From the NCBI RefSeq assembly GCF_017901155.1, contig NZ_CP072800.1, forward strand, positions 1,391,283 to 1,455,282: a stretch of DNA of 64,000 bases, read 5' to 3'. Below, piece by piece: positions 1 through 7,804 of the stretch. This stretch comes from Candidatus Thiothrix anitrata. GTDB taxonomy: Bacteria > Pseudomonadota > Gammaproteobacteria > Thiotrichales > Thiotrichaceae. Position numbers and translations under genes: made by a program. The stretch's first letter is position 1, and every line of letters begins with the position of its first letter. A model generated the notes under the pieces. The model saw nothing but the letters and a program-made list of their open reading frames with translations, had not been told where the DNA came from and made no database searches.

Positions 1-2
1 TG

Positions 3-338
3 CTGCGCAAATGGGAACCCCGTTTAGGCGTTACCGTGCAGGCGTATTTTCTTCAGCGCATGAAAACCAAGTGGGGGAGCTGCAACCACAAGGCAGGGAA
101 TATTCGCCTCAATACCGAACTGGTGAAAAAACCCAAGAATTTGGTGGAATACGTGGTGGTGCATGAGCTGATTCATCTGCTGGAGCCGACCCACAATGAC
201 CGTTTCATTGCGCTTCTCAGCGAACATTACCCGCAGTGGCGCGAGGCGCGGAGCGAACTGAACGCATTGCCCTTGGCATCATTTTCACTTAATCATCTCA
301 TTCAAACTGAAAACACACATGAAAGCATCCACTGGTAA
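3..338 (+). CDS. YgjP-like metallopeptidase, 5' end outside the window
   Basis: This is the C-terminal part of a YgjP/WLM-type zinc metallopeptidase (DUF45 group); the reading frame is open to the left edge, so the start is missing. The visible 111 residues contain the family's WGSC motif and a zinc-binding HELIH motif followed by a second histidine in EPTHNDRF, the usual gluzincin-like arrangement for this family. The substrate of YgjP proteins is not settled. The gene ends with TAA about 97 bp before the next gene on the same strand. Family assignment is firm from the motifs; cellular role is unknown. Confidence 0.85.
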   Translation: MRKWEPRLGVTVQAYFLQRMKTKWGSCNHKAGNIRLNTELVKKPKNLVEYVVVHELIHLLEPTHNDRFIALLSEHYPQWREARSELNALPLASFSLNHLIQTENTHESIHW

Positions 339-434
339 ACTAGGTGAGGCACATCTGCGTCATGTGTTCCTATTTTCATGGCAGGATGGGTTAACGGTGC
401 GGGTGTGATTTATATTGATTGGTAAGGATTTGAA

Positions 435-1148
435 ATGAAAACGAAGATTTTAGCGTGCTTATTGCTCACTATGGGTTTAACAGGGTGTGGTGAGGAAAAA
501 CAGGTTGCTCCGGCAACTCCGGCAACACCGCCCGCTCAGACAGCTTTGCCACCGGAGGCTCCGGCGATTGGCACGTCGATTCAGGCGTTGGTGAAGCCCA
601 GCGATGAGGAATTGGCGAAACGCAAGGCAGAAGATGCGCAATTTACCGAGCTCGAATGGGAAAACCTAGAGTTGCCGGGGCAGGGTTTGGCGGATATTTT
701 GAAGAAATATCAACCGCAGATTGATGCAATTCCTGAAGGTGATCCTGCTGAAGAGGCTCTGCTGGAAAAAATGCAGGGGGAACTTAATATGGCTCCGGTG
801 AATCCCGAACTTCACGGCAAACAGGTGAAAATTCCGGGATTCATTTCCCCGTTGGAAGTAGACGAAAAGCAAGGTTTGGTGAAAGAGTTTTTGCTCGTAC
901 CTTACTTTGGGGCGTGTATCCATGTGCCGCCGCCGCCGTTGAATCAAACGCTGTTAGTGCAGCCGCTGCCCGGAAAAAGCGTGGGTATGGAACGTATGTA
1001 CGAGCCAGTGTGGGTATTCGGCACGATGGTGGCGGAGAAAGTGAAAACTAATTTGGCGGAAGCGGGTTATCAAATCAAAGAAGCACGGGTGGAAATGTGG
1101 CAAGAACCCGCGACACCAGAACCCGTTGAGCAGCCCGCCAAACAGTAG
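435..1148 (+). CDS. DUF3299 domain lipoprotein
   Basis: The product has 237 residues. It begins with a lipoprotein signal peptide whose lipobox is LTGC near residue 18, followed by an Ala/Pro-rich linker. The C-terminal half carries the DUF3299 signature: a KIPGFISPLE segment, then FLLVPYFGACIHVPPPP and a Gln-rich turn. The function of DUF3299 proteins is not established; they are predicted periplasmic and lipid-anchored here. The start is supported by a GGTAAGGA ribosome site just upstream. The gene stands alone between the metallopeptidase and a lytic transglycosylase on the same strand. No promoter could be assigned with confidence. Confidence 0.85.
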   Translation: MKTKILACLLLTMGLTGCGEEKQVAPATPATPPAQTALPPEAPAIGTSIQALVKPSDEELAKRKAEDAQFTELEWENLELPGQGLADILKKYQPQIDAIPEGDPAEEALLEKMQGELNMAPVNPELHGKQVKIPGFISPLEVDEKQGLVKEFLLVPYFGACIHVPPPPLNQTLLVQPLPGKSVGMERMYEPVWVFGTMVAEKVKTNLAEAGYQIKEARVEMWQEPATPEPVEQPAKQ

Positions 1149-1382
1149 TATAGCGACAGCATTTATCCTGCCTAGGCGTGCTTTGCAAGCCTTGTGCATG
1201 TCATTATCCGATTTATTGGTATAACTTCTTAAAATCAATGCAAAATACCATCTTGCTTTATAACTGATTGATAACTAAATAGGTGGGGATTATCATTCAG
1301 CTTGAGTTAAGTTTTGAATGGTGAGTAAAATATGCCTCTGCTGGCAGCATTTATCAAAATCGAATGGATTAGAAGAATACTT

Positions 1383-2264
1383 ATGGAAAAGAAACTCTCA
1401 GTCGCGCTTAGTATCGCGATGCTTTTTGCTATTGTCATTATGGTTGTGCCGTCGTCGCCTGTTCATGCAACGGCTAAACAAGTAGCCCAGTCCTACACCC
1501 CACAAAAAGCCGCTAAATCCTTGAAATCACGCAGTCGTTCCGTCAAAAAGCGTCGAATAGCTCGTCGTGGTGGCGGCGGGTGTCAAACCTTGAGTGGTTC
1601 AACGCTGCAACAAAAAGCCAGTGCTTATCAGCAGGCAATCCATAGTGCTGCAAGTCAGCACGGTGTGAGTAAGAATTTGATTAAAGCAGTGATTACCATT
1701 GAAAGCTGCTTTAAATCCAAGGCGCGTGGTGCAGCAGGTGAAAAGGGTTTAATGCAGTTGATGCCGGGAACTGCACGGCGTTTTAACGTGCGTGATGGTT
1801 ATAATGTTTGGCAAAACGTTAATGGCGGAGCGCGTTATCTTGGATTGTTGTTACAACGTTATGACGGTAATACCCGGCGTGCGGTGGCGGCTTATAATGC
1901 AGGGGAGGGTAATGTCCGGAAGGCTGGTGGTATCCCGAACCCTGCTTACGTGGGTAAAGTGATGCAAGCTTATGGAAAGTTTTCTGGCACGAAAGAGTCT
2001 GCTCTGGCTTTCCAAAAACAAGTAGTACGCCCGTTGCAAGTTGCGCCAGCGACTTCCGGTAAAGTGTTGCCTTGGGCTGATTTAAATACCGTAAAAGTTG
2101 CCAGCAAGGCAGTCGTGAGTGCGGAGCGTTATAAAGTGCAGCCTGGCGACACGGTCTATCAGGTCATGCGGGTGACCGGCGTGCCTGTGCCGGAAATCAT
2201 CCGTTTAAACCAACTGCCCGCACCTCATGGTATTAAGGCGGGGCAGGTATTGCGCTTACGTTAA
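1383..2264 (+). CDS. Lytic transglycosylase with C-terminal LysM domain
   Basis: This is a predicted periplasmic murein hydrolase of 293 residues that cleaves the glycan strand of peptidoglycan. The ATG at 1383 is preferred over 1332 because it places a normal signal peptide (Lys-rich start, hydrophobic core, VHA cleavage site) at the N terminus. A basic Lys/Arg/Ser linker follows. The SLT domain spans about residues 78-190, with the catalytic Glu at about residue 107 (ITIESCF) and the GLMQLMP and AYNAGEGNV motifs. A single LysM domain (YKVQPGDTVYQV to the C terminus) should bind peptidoglycan. It converges on the polyphosphate kinase gene with only 4 bp between the stops. Confidence 0.9.
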   Translation: MEKKLSVALSIAMLFAIVIMVVPSSPVHATAKQVAQSYTPQKAAKSLKSRSRSVKKRRIARRGGGGCQTLSGSTLQQKASAYQQAIHSAASQHGVSKNLIKAVITIESCFKSKARGAAGEKGLMQLMPGTARRFNVRDGYNVWQNVNGGARYLGLLLQRYDGNTRRAVAAYNAGEGNVRKAGGIPNPAYVGKVMQAYGKFSGTKESALAFQKQVVRPLQVAPATSGKVLPWADLNTVKVASKAVVSAERYKVQPGDTVYQVMRVTGVPVPEIIRLNQLPAPHGIKAGQVLRLR

Positions 2265-2268
2265 GCGT

Positions 2269-3354
2269 TTAGCCGTTACTCACACCAAAGCTGGCTCGCC
2301 CTACAATCAGCGGGTCAGCTTGACCGATATTACGCAGGTCTTTGCCTTTGTACTCCATTTTGGTAAGTACATGGCGCATGGCATTGAGGCGGGCGCGTTT
2401 TTTACAGTCGGATTTGACAATGATCCACGGGCACTCTGAAGTGTCGGTGTGGAAGAACATCGCTTCTTTAGCCTTGCCGTAGTCATCCCATTTTTCGAGG
2501 GAAGCCAAGTCAATCGGGCTGAGTTTCCACTGCTTGAGCGGGTGAATTTCACGTTCTTTGAAACGGCGGCGTTGTTCTTTGCGGCTGACCGAGAACCAGA
2601 ACTTAATCAAATGAATGCCGCTGTTGACCAGATGGCGTTCCAGTTCCGGGGCTTGGCGCATGAACGAGAGGTATTCTTCATCGGTGCAAAAGCCCATGAC
2701 GCGCTCAACACCCGCACGGTTGTACCAAGAGCGATCCATCAGCACGATTTCACCGGCAGACGGCAAATGCTGGATGTAACGCTGAAAATACCATTGCCCA
2801 CGTTCCATTTCGGTCGGCTTTTCCAACGCCACGACACGCGCGCCACGTGGGTTGAGGTGTTCCATGAAACGCTTAATTGCTCCACCTTTCCCGGCTGCAT
2901 CACGGCCTTCAAATAGGATTACTACACGCTGCCTAGTTTCTTTGACCCAAGCTTGTAGTTTGAGTAATTCAACTTGTAGATGATATTTTTGCTTTTCATA
3001 GGACTTGCGTGACAGACGATTTTTGTAGGGGTAAACCGCATTGCGCCAATCGTCTACCAATTCATCATCCGGGCTGATGGGCATCTTGGCTTCAAATTTC
3101 TGCCAACGCAATAACGCAGCCTTAAGAGCTGCTGCATCATCGGGGGATGCACCCTCAAGAATCGCGCTGATGGCTTTCAGGGTGTTTTCGTTATCGGTGG
3201 GGGGCGGGTCAAGGTGTTCGATAATGTCTTCTGCCGCTGCAATTTTTGCATCTTGCGCTTCAGAACTGGCTTGCAGAACCGCAAAATCTTCTACGCCAGC
3301 GGCGGTTATTTCAGCGTCTATCAGGGTTGGATTCGGGGTTTTTTCTTGCGCCAT
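2269..3354 (-). CDS. ppk2: Polyphosphate kinase 2 family protein
   Basis: PPK2 enzymes transfer phosphate between polyphosphate and nucleotides. The 361-residue protein has an N-terminal helical extension of about 100 residues and then the PPK2 kinase core. The core shows a Walker A loop GRDAAGKGG at about residues 150-158 and the lid/Walker B motif DRSWYNRAGVE at about residue 207. Whether it favours NDP, NMP or GDP cannot be read from sequence alone. The ATG at 3354 is chosen over the in-frame GTG at 3366 because a GGAG ribosome site lies at the right distance before it. It is transcribed alone, convergent with the transglycosylase gene. Confidence 0.92.
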   Translation of the reverse strand: MAQEKTPNPTLIDAEITAAGVEDFAVLQASSEAQDAKIAAAEDIIEHLDPPPTDNENTLKAISAILEGASPDDAAALKAALLRWQKFEAKMPISPDDELVDDWRNAVYPYKNRLSRKSYEKQKYHLQVELLKLQAWVKETRQRVVILFEGRDAAGKGGAIKRFMEHLNPRGARVVALEKPTEMERGQWYFQRYIQHLPSAGEIVLMDRSWYNRAGVERVMGFCTDEEYLSFMRQAPELERHLVNSGIHLIKFWFSVSRKEQRRRFKEREIHPLKQWKLSPIDLASLEKWDDYGKAKEAMFFHTDTSECPWIIVKSDCKKRARLNAMRHVLTKMEYKGKDLRNIGQADPLIVGRASFGVSNG

Positions 3355-3462
3355 TATTTGCTCCACAGGATTGTTGTCGTTAAAAACAGTAACCCCATCA
3401 TGTTAGTCGGATTGTGGTGCGTTTGTACTGATAAATGTCACTACCCGATTGGGTTGATCAAT

Positions 3463-4161
3463 TTACTGGCAATTCGCGAGTTTGTAACCCACCCCGTGGA
3501 CGGTTTCGATAATATTTTCGCAGCCTTTTTCCGCAAATTTCTGGCGAATGTGGCGAATGTGGCTGTCAATGGTGCGGTCACTTACGTAGACATTGCCGTC
3601 ATACGCGCTGCCCATAATGGTATCGCGGCTAAATACCCGCGTCGGCTGGCGTGCAAACAGGTGCAGCATGGCAAATTCGGTAGCGGTCAGGGTAACGTTT
3701 TGCCCCTGCCAACTGGCGGTGTGTTGTTGTGGTTGAATTGTGAGCTTGCTCAGGCGCAATTCACCGGGGGTAATCGCCGCGCTGCTTGGTGTGAGTTGCT
3801 GGCTGCGTTTGAGAATCACATTAATGCGGGCGACTAATTCACGTGGGCTAAACGGTTTGGTGACGTAATCATCGCCACCGATTTCTAACCCCAGAATGCG
3901 GTCAATTTCATCATCCCGCGAGGATAAAAACAGAATCGGTACATCGGAAAACTTACGCACTTCGCGGCACACTTCCAAACCGTCAAGTTCCGGCATATTG
4001 ATGTCGAGCACGATCAAATCCGCCGCTTGCGCCCGGAATAAATCCAAGGCTTGTCGCCCGTCTTCGGCGAGGGTGGGTTGCATCCCGGCTTTTTCCAATG
4101 CGAAACTGATCACGTCGCGGATGTGCGGGTCGTCGTCGGCGATGAGGATGTGTTTATTCAT
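3463..4161 (-). CDS. OmpR-family response regulator (orphan)
   Basis: This is a two-component response regulator of 232 residues from the ATG at 4161. The receiver domain has the acidic pocket at Asp10/Asp11, the phospho-acceptor Asp53 in LIVLDINMPELDG, and the conserved Lys in VTKPFSPREL. A C-terminal winged-helix DNA-binding domain (OmpR/PhoB type) carries the recognition segment VSDRTIDSHIRHIR. A TTG at 4188 could add nine residues, but they are not family-like. No histidine kinase gene lies next to it in this window, so partner and target genes are unknown. About 240 bp of non-coding DNA separate it from the rhtB-like gene. Confidence 0.9.
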   Translation of the reverse strand: MNKHILIADDDPHIRDVISFALEKAGMQPTLAEDGRQALDLFRAQAADLIVLDINMPELDGLEVCREVRKFSDVPILFLSSRDDEIDRILGLEIGGDDYVTKPFSPRELVARINVILKRSQQLTPSSAAITPGELRLSKLTIQPQQHTASWQGQNVTLTATEFAMLHLFARQPTRVFSRDTIMGSAYDGNVYVSDRTIDSHIRHIRQKFAEKGCENIIETVHGVGYKLANCQ

Positions 4162-4427
4162 GGGGGTAACTATAAAGCAAGCGGGCAAAGTAATTCCAGT
4201 CAGCGACGCTAAAGCCGCTAACCGGAACCGAAGGAGTCTTATGGGTTGTCAAACCCAGCGGGATAACAGCTTGTAAACATCCGATTATTGTTGGCATCGT
4301 CCGTTTCCCGGTTCATGTGAGTAGTGTCAGGAATGGATAGTACGCGCCACTTGTGCAGGTATTGACGCGCCGATGTGGAGGGAGCACGGAAAGATTTTGC
4401 AGATTTGGTGCAGGGTGGGAATGTTCA

Positions 4428-5042
4428 TCACACGAGAAAAATCCGCAAAGCCAATAAAATCAGGATAACACCCAGAATTCGCTCGACCCACACCTGATGT
4501 TGCCGCAACCATTCCAGCCATTTACCTTGTGACAAAACCGCAGCCACCAGCACATACCAAGCACCATCCACGATAGCAATCGTGCTGACAAACACGATTT
4601 TGGCAGTCAGGCTCATACCTTCCTGCACAAACTGGCTGAACAGCGCGAGGAAAAACAGCCCAACCTTGGGGTTGAGCAACGCCATCAGCAAGCCGTCACG
4701 GGCAGCGTCCAGCAGCGTGGCTTGATGCGTGTGAATAGCGGCGTGTCGCCCCGTGTGCGCTGTTGCCATCAAGCCCTGATAGCCCAGCCACAGCAGGTAA
4801 ATTGCCCCGGCGTAGCTAATGGCTTTGACCAACAGCGGCGATTGTTGCAGCAGCAAAACCAGACCGAGTACCGAAAGCAGTGCGTATAAACCGATGCCCA
4901 GCGCGTGGGAAACGCCAGTCACCATGCCGTGCAAGCGCGAATGATTGAGGGTGTTGCGCAGCACCACAGCAAGGCTTGCACCGGGGAACATTGCACCCAT
5001 CAAACAGATAGCGAGTAGGGAAAACCAATCGGTTAAGGGCAT
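4428..5042 (-). CDS. LysE/RhtB family amino-acid exporter
   Basis: This is an inner-membrane exporter of about 205 residues in the LysE/RhtB translocator family, which pumps out amino acids such as homoserine, threonine or related compounds. The sequence shows about six hydrophobic segments and the family's N-terminal pattern with Pro-Gly (MFPGASLAVVLRNTL). The start is set at ATG 5042, preceded by GAG; the longer reading adds a Cys-rich segment that is really the end of the upstream gene. The upstream ATPase gene ends only 10 bp before it, so the two are probably co-transcribed. The substrate is not predictable here. Confidence 0.85.
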   Translation of the reverse strand: MPLTDWFSLLAICLMGAMFPGASLAVVLRNTLNHSRLHGMVTGVSHALGIGLYALLSVLGLVLLLQQSPLLVKAISYAGAIYLLWLGYQGLMATAHTGRHAAIHTHQATLLDAARDGLLMALLNPKVGLFFLALFSQFVQEGMSLTAKIVFVSTIAIVDGAWYVLVAAVLSQGKWLEWLRQHQVWVERILGVILILLALRIFLV

Positions 5043-5052
5043 TTCACGTAAC

Positions 5053-6243
5053 TCAATACAACATCCCAAACAACCACAACGGAATCCGCCTGCCATCGCC
5101 GATGACTACATCATCGACCACCGCATAGCCATCTGGGTGCTGTGCCAGTTGTTTGAGCGTCTTACCCGCGCCGCCAATTTCAAATACCCAGCGGTCATCC
5201 ACGAGAAAATCGCCCTTGTCGTGGTAATGCACCTGATACTGGTAACTCAGTTGTGAGACAAAAAAACTTTCGCGTAGCGAGCCGACATTGGGGCTGGCGC
5301 ACAGCGCGTAAAACAGGTTGGTGTTATCCAGCAACAACTTGTCCGGTTTGTTGACGGTGCGCATTCCGCCGCCGCCGCGCACGATATGTACCAGACTGCC
5401 CGCGCTCATGCTGTCGAGATAGCGTGAAAGCGTCGGCCAGGACGTACCCACCCCCGCGCTCAGTTTGGAAATGTTCAATTCCACCGGGTCAGTGCTGCAC
5501 AGCATGTACAGCAGCTTTTTCAGCTTATCCAGTTTGCCGGGGTCGATGCTGTAGAGGCTGGCAAGGTCGGAATCAATCGTCAGGTTGATCACTTCCAGCA
5601 GCTTGCTGGTGTAATTATCCAGCGATTCGCGGTAGAACGGGTAAGCACCGTAATGCAGGTATTTCTTGAACTGCTCAATCGGGCGCAGCGTTTGCATGAC
5701 GTTTGCCGCAAGGTTGGCGTGATTGGCGAGGATGTCGGGCAGGGCATAGGCCGCGAAACGTTGCCCGGTTTCGATTTCCATGAATTCACGCAATGACAGT
5801 ACCGGCAATTCATGTACCACCGCACGCCGCGACAAATCCGCCAATTCGTGTTCCAGCCGTAACGCCGACGAACCGGAAAAGATCACCTGCAAATCAAAGG
5901 TATCGCGGATCGCCTTGAGGTGAATGGCAAAGCCCTTGCTCTTGTGGATTTCGTCAATCAGCAGCAGTTGCCCGCCTTCCTGGTAAAAGGTTTGCGCCAA
6001 GGCATACAGATCTACATCCACCATCGCCGGGTGGTCACAGGCAATATAGAGGATGCGGGAGGCTTCCAAGCCGCAGCTTTGCGCGTGTTGCAGCAGCACG
6101 GTGGTCTTGCCACAACCGCGTGCGCCCTTGATACCGATCAGTTGTTCGCCGAAGTCGATGCGAGTGTGCAGGAAACGGCGGTATTCTGGTTGCCGTCGGG
6201 CGAGGATCAAGGCGGATGTCTGACGGAGGATGGGGGAGATCAT
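5053..6243 (-). CDS. AAA ATPase (AAA_14/DUF4143-like group)
   Basis: This 396-residue protein has a P-loop ATPase domain at the N terminus with Walker A around residues 41-48 (GARGCGKTT) and Walker B LLLIDEIH, followed by the sensor-like FSGSSALRLEH. The C-terminal half has a winged-helix-like stretch and a nuclease-like tail (VDDRWVFEIGGAGKT). Proteins of this layout are common and scattered in bacteria, but their function is unknown. It lies divergent to the neighbouring TA pair and 10 bp before the rhtB-like gene. Two more ATPases of the same broad group occur in this window (24971-26365 and 32302-33495), each near accessory genes. Confidence 0.8.
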   Translation of the reverse strand: MISPILRQTSALILARRQPEYRRFLHTRIDFGEQLIGIKGARGCGKTTVLLQHAQSCGLEASRILYIACDHPAMVDVDLYALAQTFYQEGGQLLLIDEIHKSKGFAIHLKAIRDTFDLQVIFSGSSALRLEHELADLSRRAVVHELPVLSLREFMEIETGQRFAAYALPDILANHANLAANVMQTLRPIEQFKKYLHYGAYPFYRESLDNYTSKLLEVINLTIDSDLASLYSIDPGKLDKLKKLLYMLCSTDPVELNISKLSAGVGTSWPTLSRYLDSMSAGSLVHIVRGGGGMRTVNKPDKLLLDNTNLFYALCASPNVGSLRESFFVSQLSYQYQVHYHDKGDFLVDDRWVFEIGGAGKTLKQLAQHPDGYAVVDDVVIGDGRRIPLWLFGMLY

Positions 6244-6335
6244 CGTCTGTAAAACCTGTTTTAGTAAAAAGTGGCTTTTGTCTAAAGTGTAGTTTAGAGT
6301 AGAAAGCGAAAATTATCACATGTTGTTTTTCACGT

Positions 6336-6369
6336 AAAAGCGTGCTACACATGAAAGCGTGGAGGTGAT
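6336..6369 (+). promoter_or_regulatory. Direct repeats and strong ribosome site before the TA pair
   Basis: Two near-identical copies of AAAGCGTG lie at 6337-6344 and 6354-6361, spaced 17 bp apart. A third AAAGCG occurs at 6303-6308. The GGAGGTGAT ribosome site at 6361-6369 matches the 16S rRNA tail almost perfectly, which should give strong translation of the antitoxin. The repeats are candidate binding sites for the antitoxin; that is inference. Confidence 0.4.
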
Positions 6370-6372
6370 GAC

Positions 6373-6618
6373 ATGAAACAGAATATTACGCTTTCGTTGG
6401 AAAAAGAACTGCTCCAGAAAATTAAGGTACTGGCAGCGCAACGTTCTACGTCAATCAGTGCCTTGCTGACAGCGGAGCTGGAGCGTTTGGCAAAGAAAGA
6501 CGATGCCTACCTGCAAGCGATGGAGCAAGCACTAGCTTCGATGGAAAAAGGTTATGACTTCGGCGGTGGCAATTACTTAACACGCGAGGAAATGTATGAC
6601 CGCAAAAACTTTCGTTGA
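6373..6618 (+). CDS. Antitoxin of a VapBC-like pair (DUF6364-type)
   Basis: This 81-residue protein starts MKQNITLSLEKELLQKIKVLAAQ, the ribbon-helix-helix pattern of DUF6364/CopG-like antitoxins; the C-terminal part would bind the toxin. The stop overlaps the start of the PIN-domain gene by 23 bp, the usual antitoxin-first layout with translational coupling. An almost perfect ribosome site precedes the ATG. It probably represses its own promoter through the direct repeats just upstream; this is inferred from how such systems work. Confidence 0.8.
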   Translation: MKQNITLSLEKELLQKIKVLAAQRSTSISALLTAELERLAKKDDAYLQAMEQALASMEKGYDFGGGNYLTREEMYDRKNFR

Positions 6619-7054
6619 TAGCAACATTTTGTTGTATGTCTACGATCATGCGGCTGGCTGGAAGCAGGAAATCTGCAAACAAGTCGTGCAGGATTTGTGG
6701 CGACAGCGTTGCGGGGTGATTAGCACGCAGGTCATGCAAGAGTTCTACAACAATGCCACCCGTAAATTACGCAAGCCGATGACTTATGAGGCCGCCAGAG
6801 CCGAACTGAAATTGTACGAAGCGTGGGAAGTCGTGCAGGTTGACCCGTCATTGATTCAGATAGCCTCCAGCATTCAGGAAATGGTGCGGCTGTCGTTTTG
6901 GGATTCGTTGATTGTCGCGGCAGCGCAGCGGGCAAACGCCAGCGTTTTGTTGAGCGAAGACCTCAATCATGGGCAAGTGATTGGCGGGGTGCGTATTCAT
7001 AATCCGTTGTTGAATCAGGTGCAGGAAGAGGGTGGACGTTACTTACACGACTAA
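6596..7054 (+). CDS. PIN-domain ribonuclease toxin
   Basis: This is a PIN-domain protein of 152 residues, a likely VapC-type toxin that cuts RNA. The acidic metal-binding set is complete: Asp8 (FVDSN), Glu49 (QEFY), Asp103 (FWDSLIVAAA) and Asp122 (SEDLNHG). It overlaps the upstream antitoxin gene by 23 bp and converges with the TumA-like gene, overlapping its 3' end by 4 bp. The RNA target is unknown. Confidence in the PIN fold is high; the toxin role rests on the gene pairing. Confidence 0.88.
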   Translation: MTAKTFVDSNILLYVYDHAAGWKQEICKQVVQDLWRQRCGVISTQVMQEFYNNATRKLRKPMTYEAARAELKLYEAWEVVQVDPSLIQIASSIQEMVRLSFWDSLIVAAAQRANASVLLSEDLNHGQVIGGVRIHNPLLNQVQEEGGRYLHD

Positions 7055-7410
7055 GCCGCTAAACTGCTCAACGTAAAATCGGTATGAATTTTCTGGTAAG
7101 GAATGCTCACACCCTTGTCATCTTGCTCAACAATACCCAATTCTTTCAATGAATTAACATCATCATGAATGCGATGCACATCCCGTTGGGTTTGCCGTGC
7201 CAATTCACGCAGGCTGACTTTGCCCAGCCGTTGCAGCTTGCTAATCAGTTCCCAACGTTTGGGGGTAATAGCGCGAAACAGTGCGGAAGGTGATTCAAAC
7301 GTCAGGAATTCGCCCGCGTATTCGCCGGTTTTCCAGGTGTTAACGAAACGCTGCTGCATTTCCTGCATGGCAGCATCTTCATCCAGAATGCGGATTGTCA
7401 GTGTTCTCAT
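7051..7410 (-). CDS. HTH antitoxin-type regulator, TumA-like
   Basis: This 119-residue protein has a winged-helix segment (LISKLQRLGKVSLRELARQ then DVHRIHDDVNSLKELGIV) like the HVO_A0114-type DNA-binding proteins that partner TumE/DUF6516 toxins. The start ATG overlaps the stop of the preceding toxin-type gene by 4 bp (ATGA), so the two are translationally coupled with the toxin first, the reverse of the VapBC order next door. It should bind DNA and neutralise the partner; both are inferred from the pairing. Confidence 0.7.
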   Translation of the reverse strand: MRTLTIRILDEDAAMQEMQQRFVNTWKTGEYAGEFLTFESPSALFRAITPKRWELISKLQRLGKVSLRELARQTQRDVHRIHDDVNSLKELGIVEQDDKGVSIPYQKIHTDFTLSSLAA

Positions 7411-7697
7411 GCTTGCCTCCTGATACGTTGTACGTCAGCGAAAAAATCAGCCATCAGTTGTTCCACCGTCGTGAAAATGTAGGCTTCTTCGTGTTCGCCG
7501 TAATGCCGATGGTCGCCTTTGGGGCGTTCGTTGTCGTAGCCTACTACGCGCTTATGTTCCGCATTACCGTAAAAGAGCCGATATTTGTAATGGTGCTGAC
7601 TACCCAATACAGGTTGGGGAACTTGCCATACCACGACTTCGATAATCATACCGTCGTTGTAATCAAATCGGTCTTTGTAGAGTTGCGTTGCATTCAT
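7407..7697 (-). CDS. TumE/DUF6516-like toxin
   Basis: This protein of about 96 residues has the DUF6516/TumE pattern: an early DGMIIEVVVWQVP strand region, then YKYRLFYGNAEHKRVVGYDNERPKGDHRHYG with a run of basic and His residues, and a C-terminal helix (VEQLMADFFADVQ). Such proteins are annotated as TA toxins of unknown target. The ATG at 7697 is preferred; an in-frame TTG at 7733 would add 12 residues. It overlaps the HTH gene by 4 bp and is divergent from the large SEFIR gene. Confidence 0.65.
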   Translation of the reverse strand: MNATQLYKDRFDYNDGMIIEVVVWQVPQPVLGSQHHYKYRLFYGNAEHKRVVGYDNERPKGDHRHYGEHEEAYIFTTVEQLMADFFADVQRIRRQA

Positions 7698-7804
7698 GTT
7701 GTCATGTATAGCAACAAATAACGGGGTGGTCAATTTGGTGAAAGAAAATCCTTGTGATAAACGGTATGATCAGTCCTATCGAAAAGTGAATAGGGCTTGC
7801 TCAT

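Noticed and set aside
4241-4276. Eleven-codon ORF after an AAGGAG site
   Set aside because: Too short to support as a gene; no downstream gene on that strand for it to act as a leader. The rest of 4162-4427 shows nothing clear.
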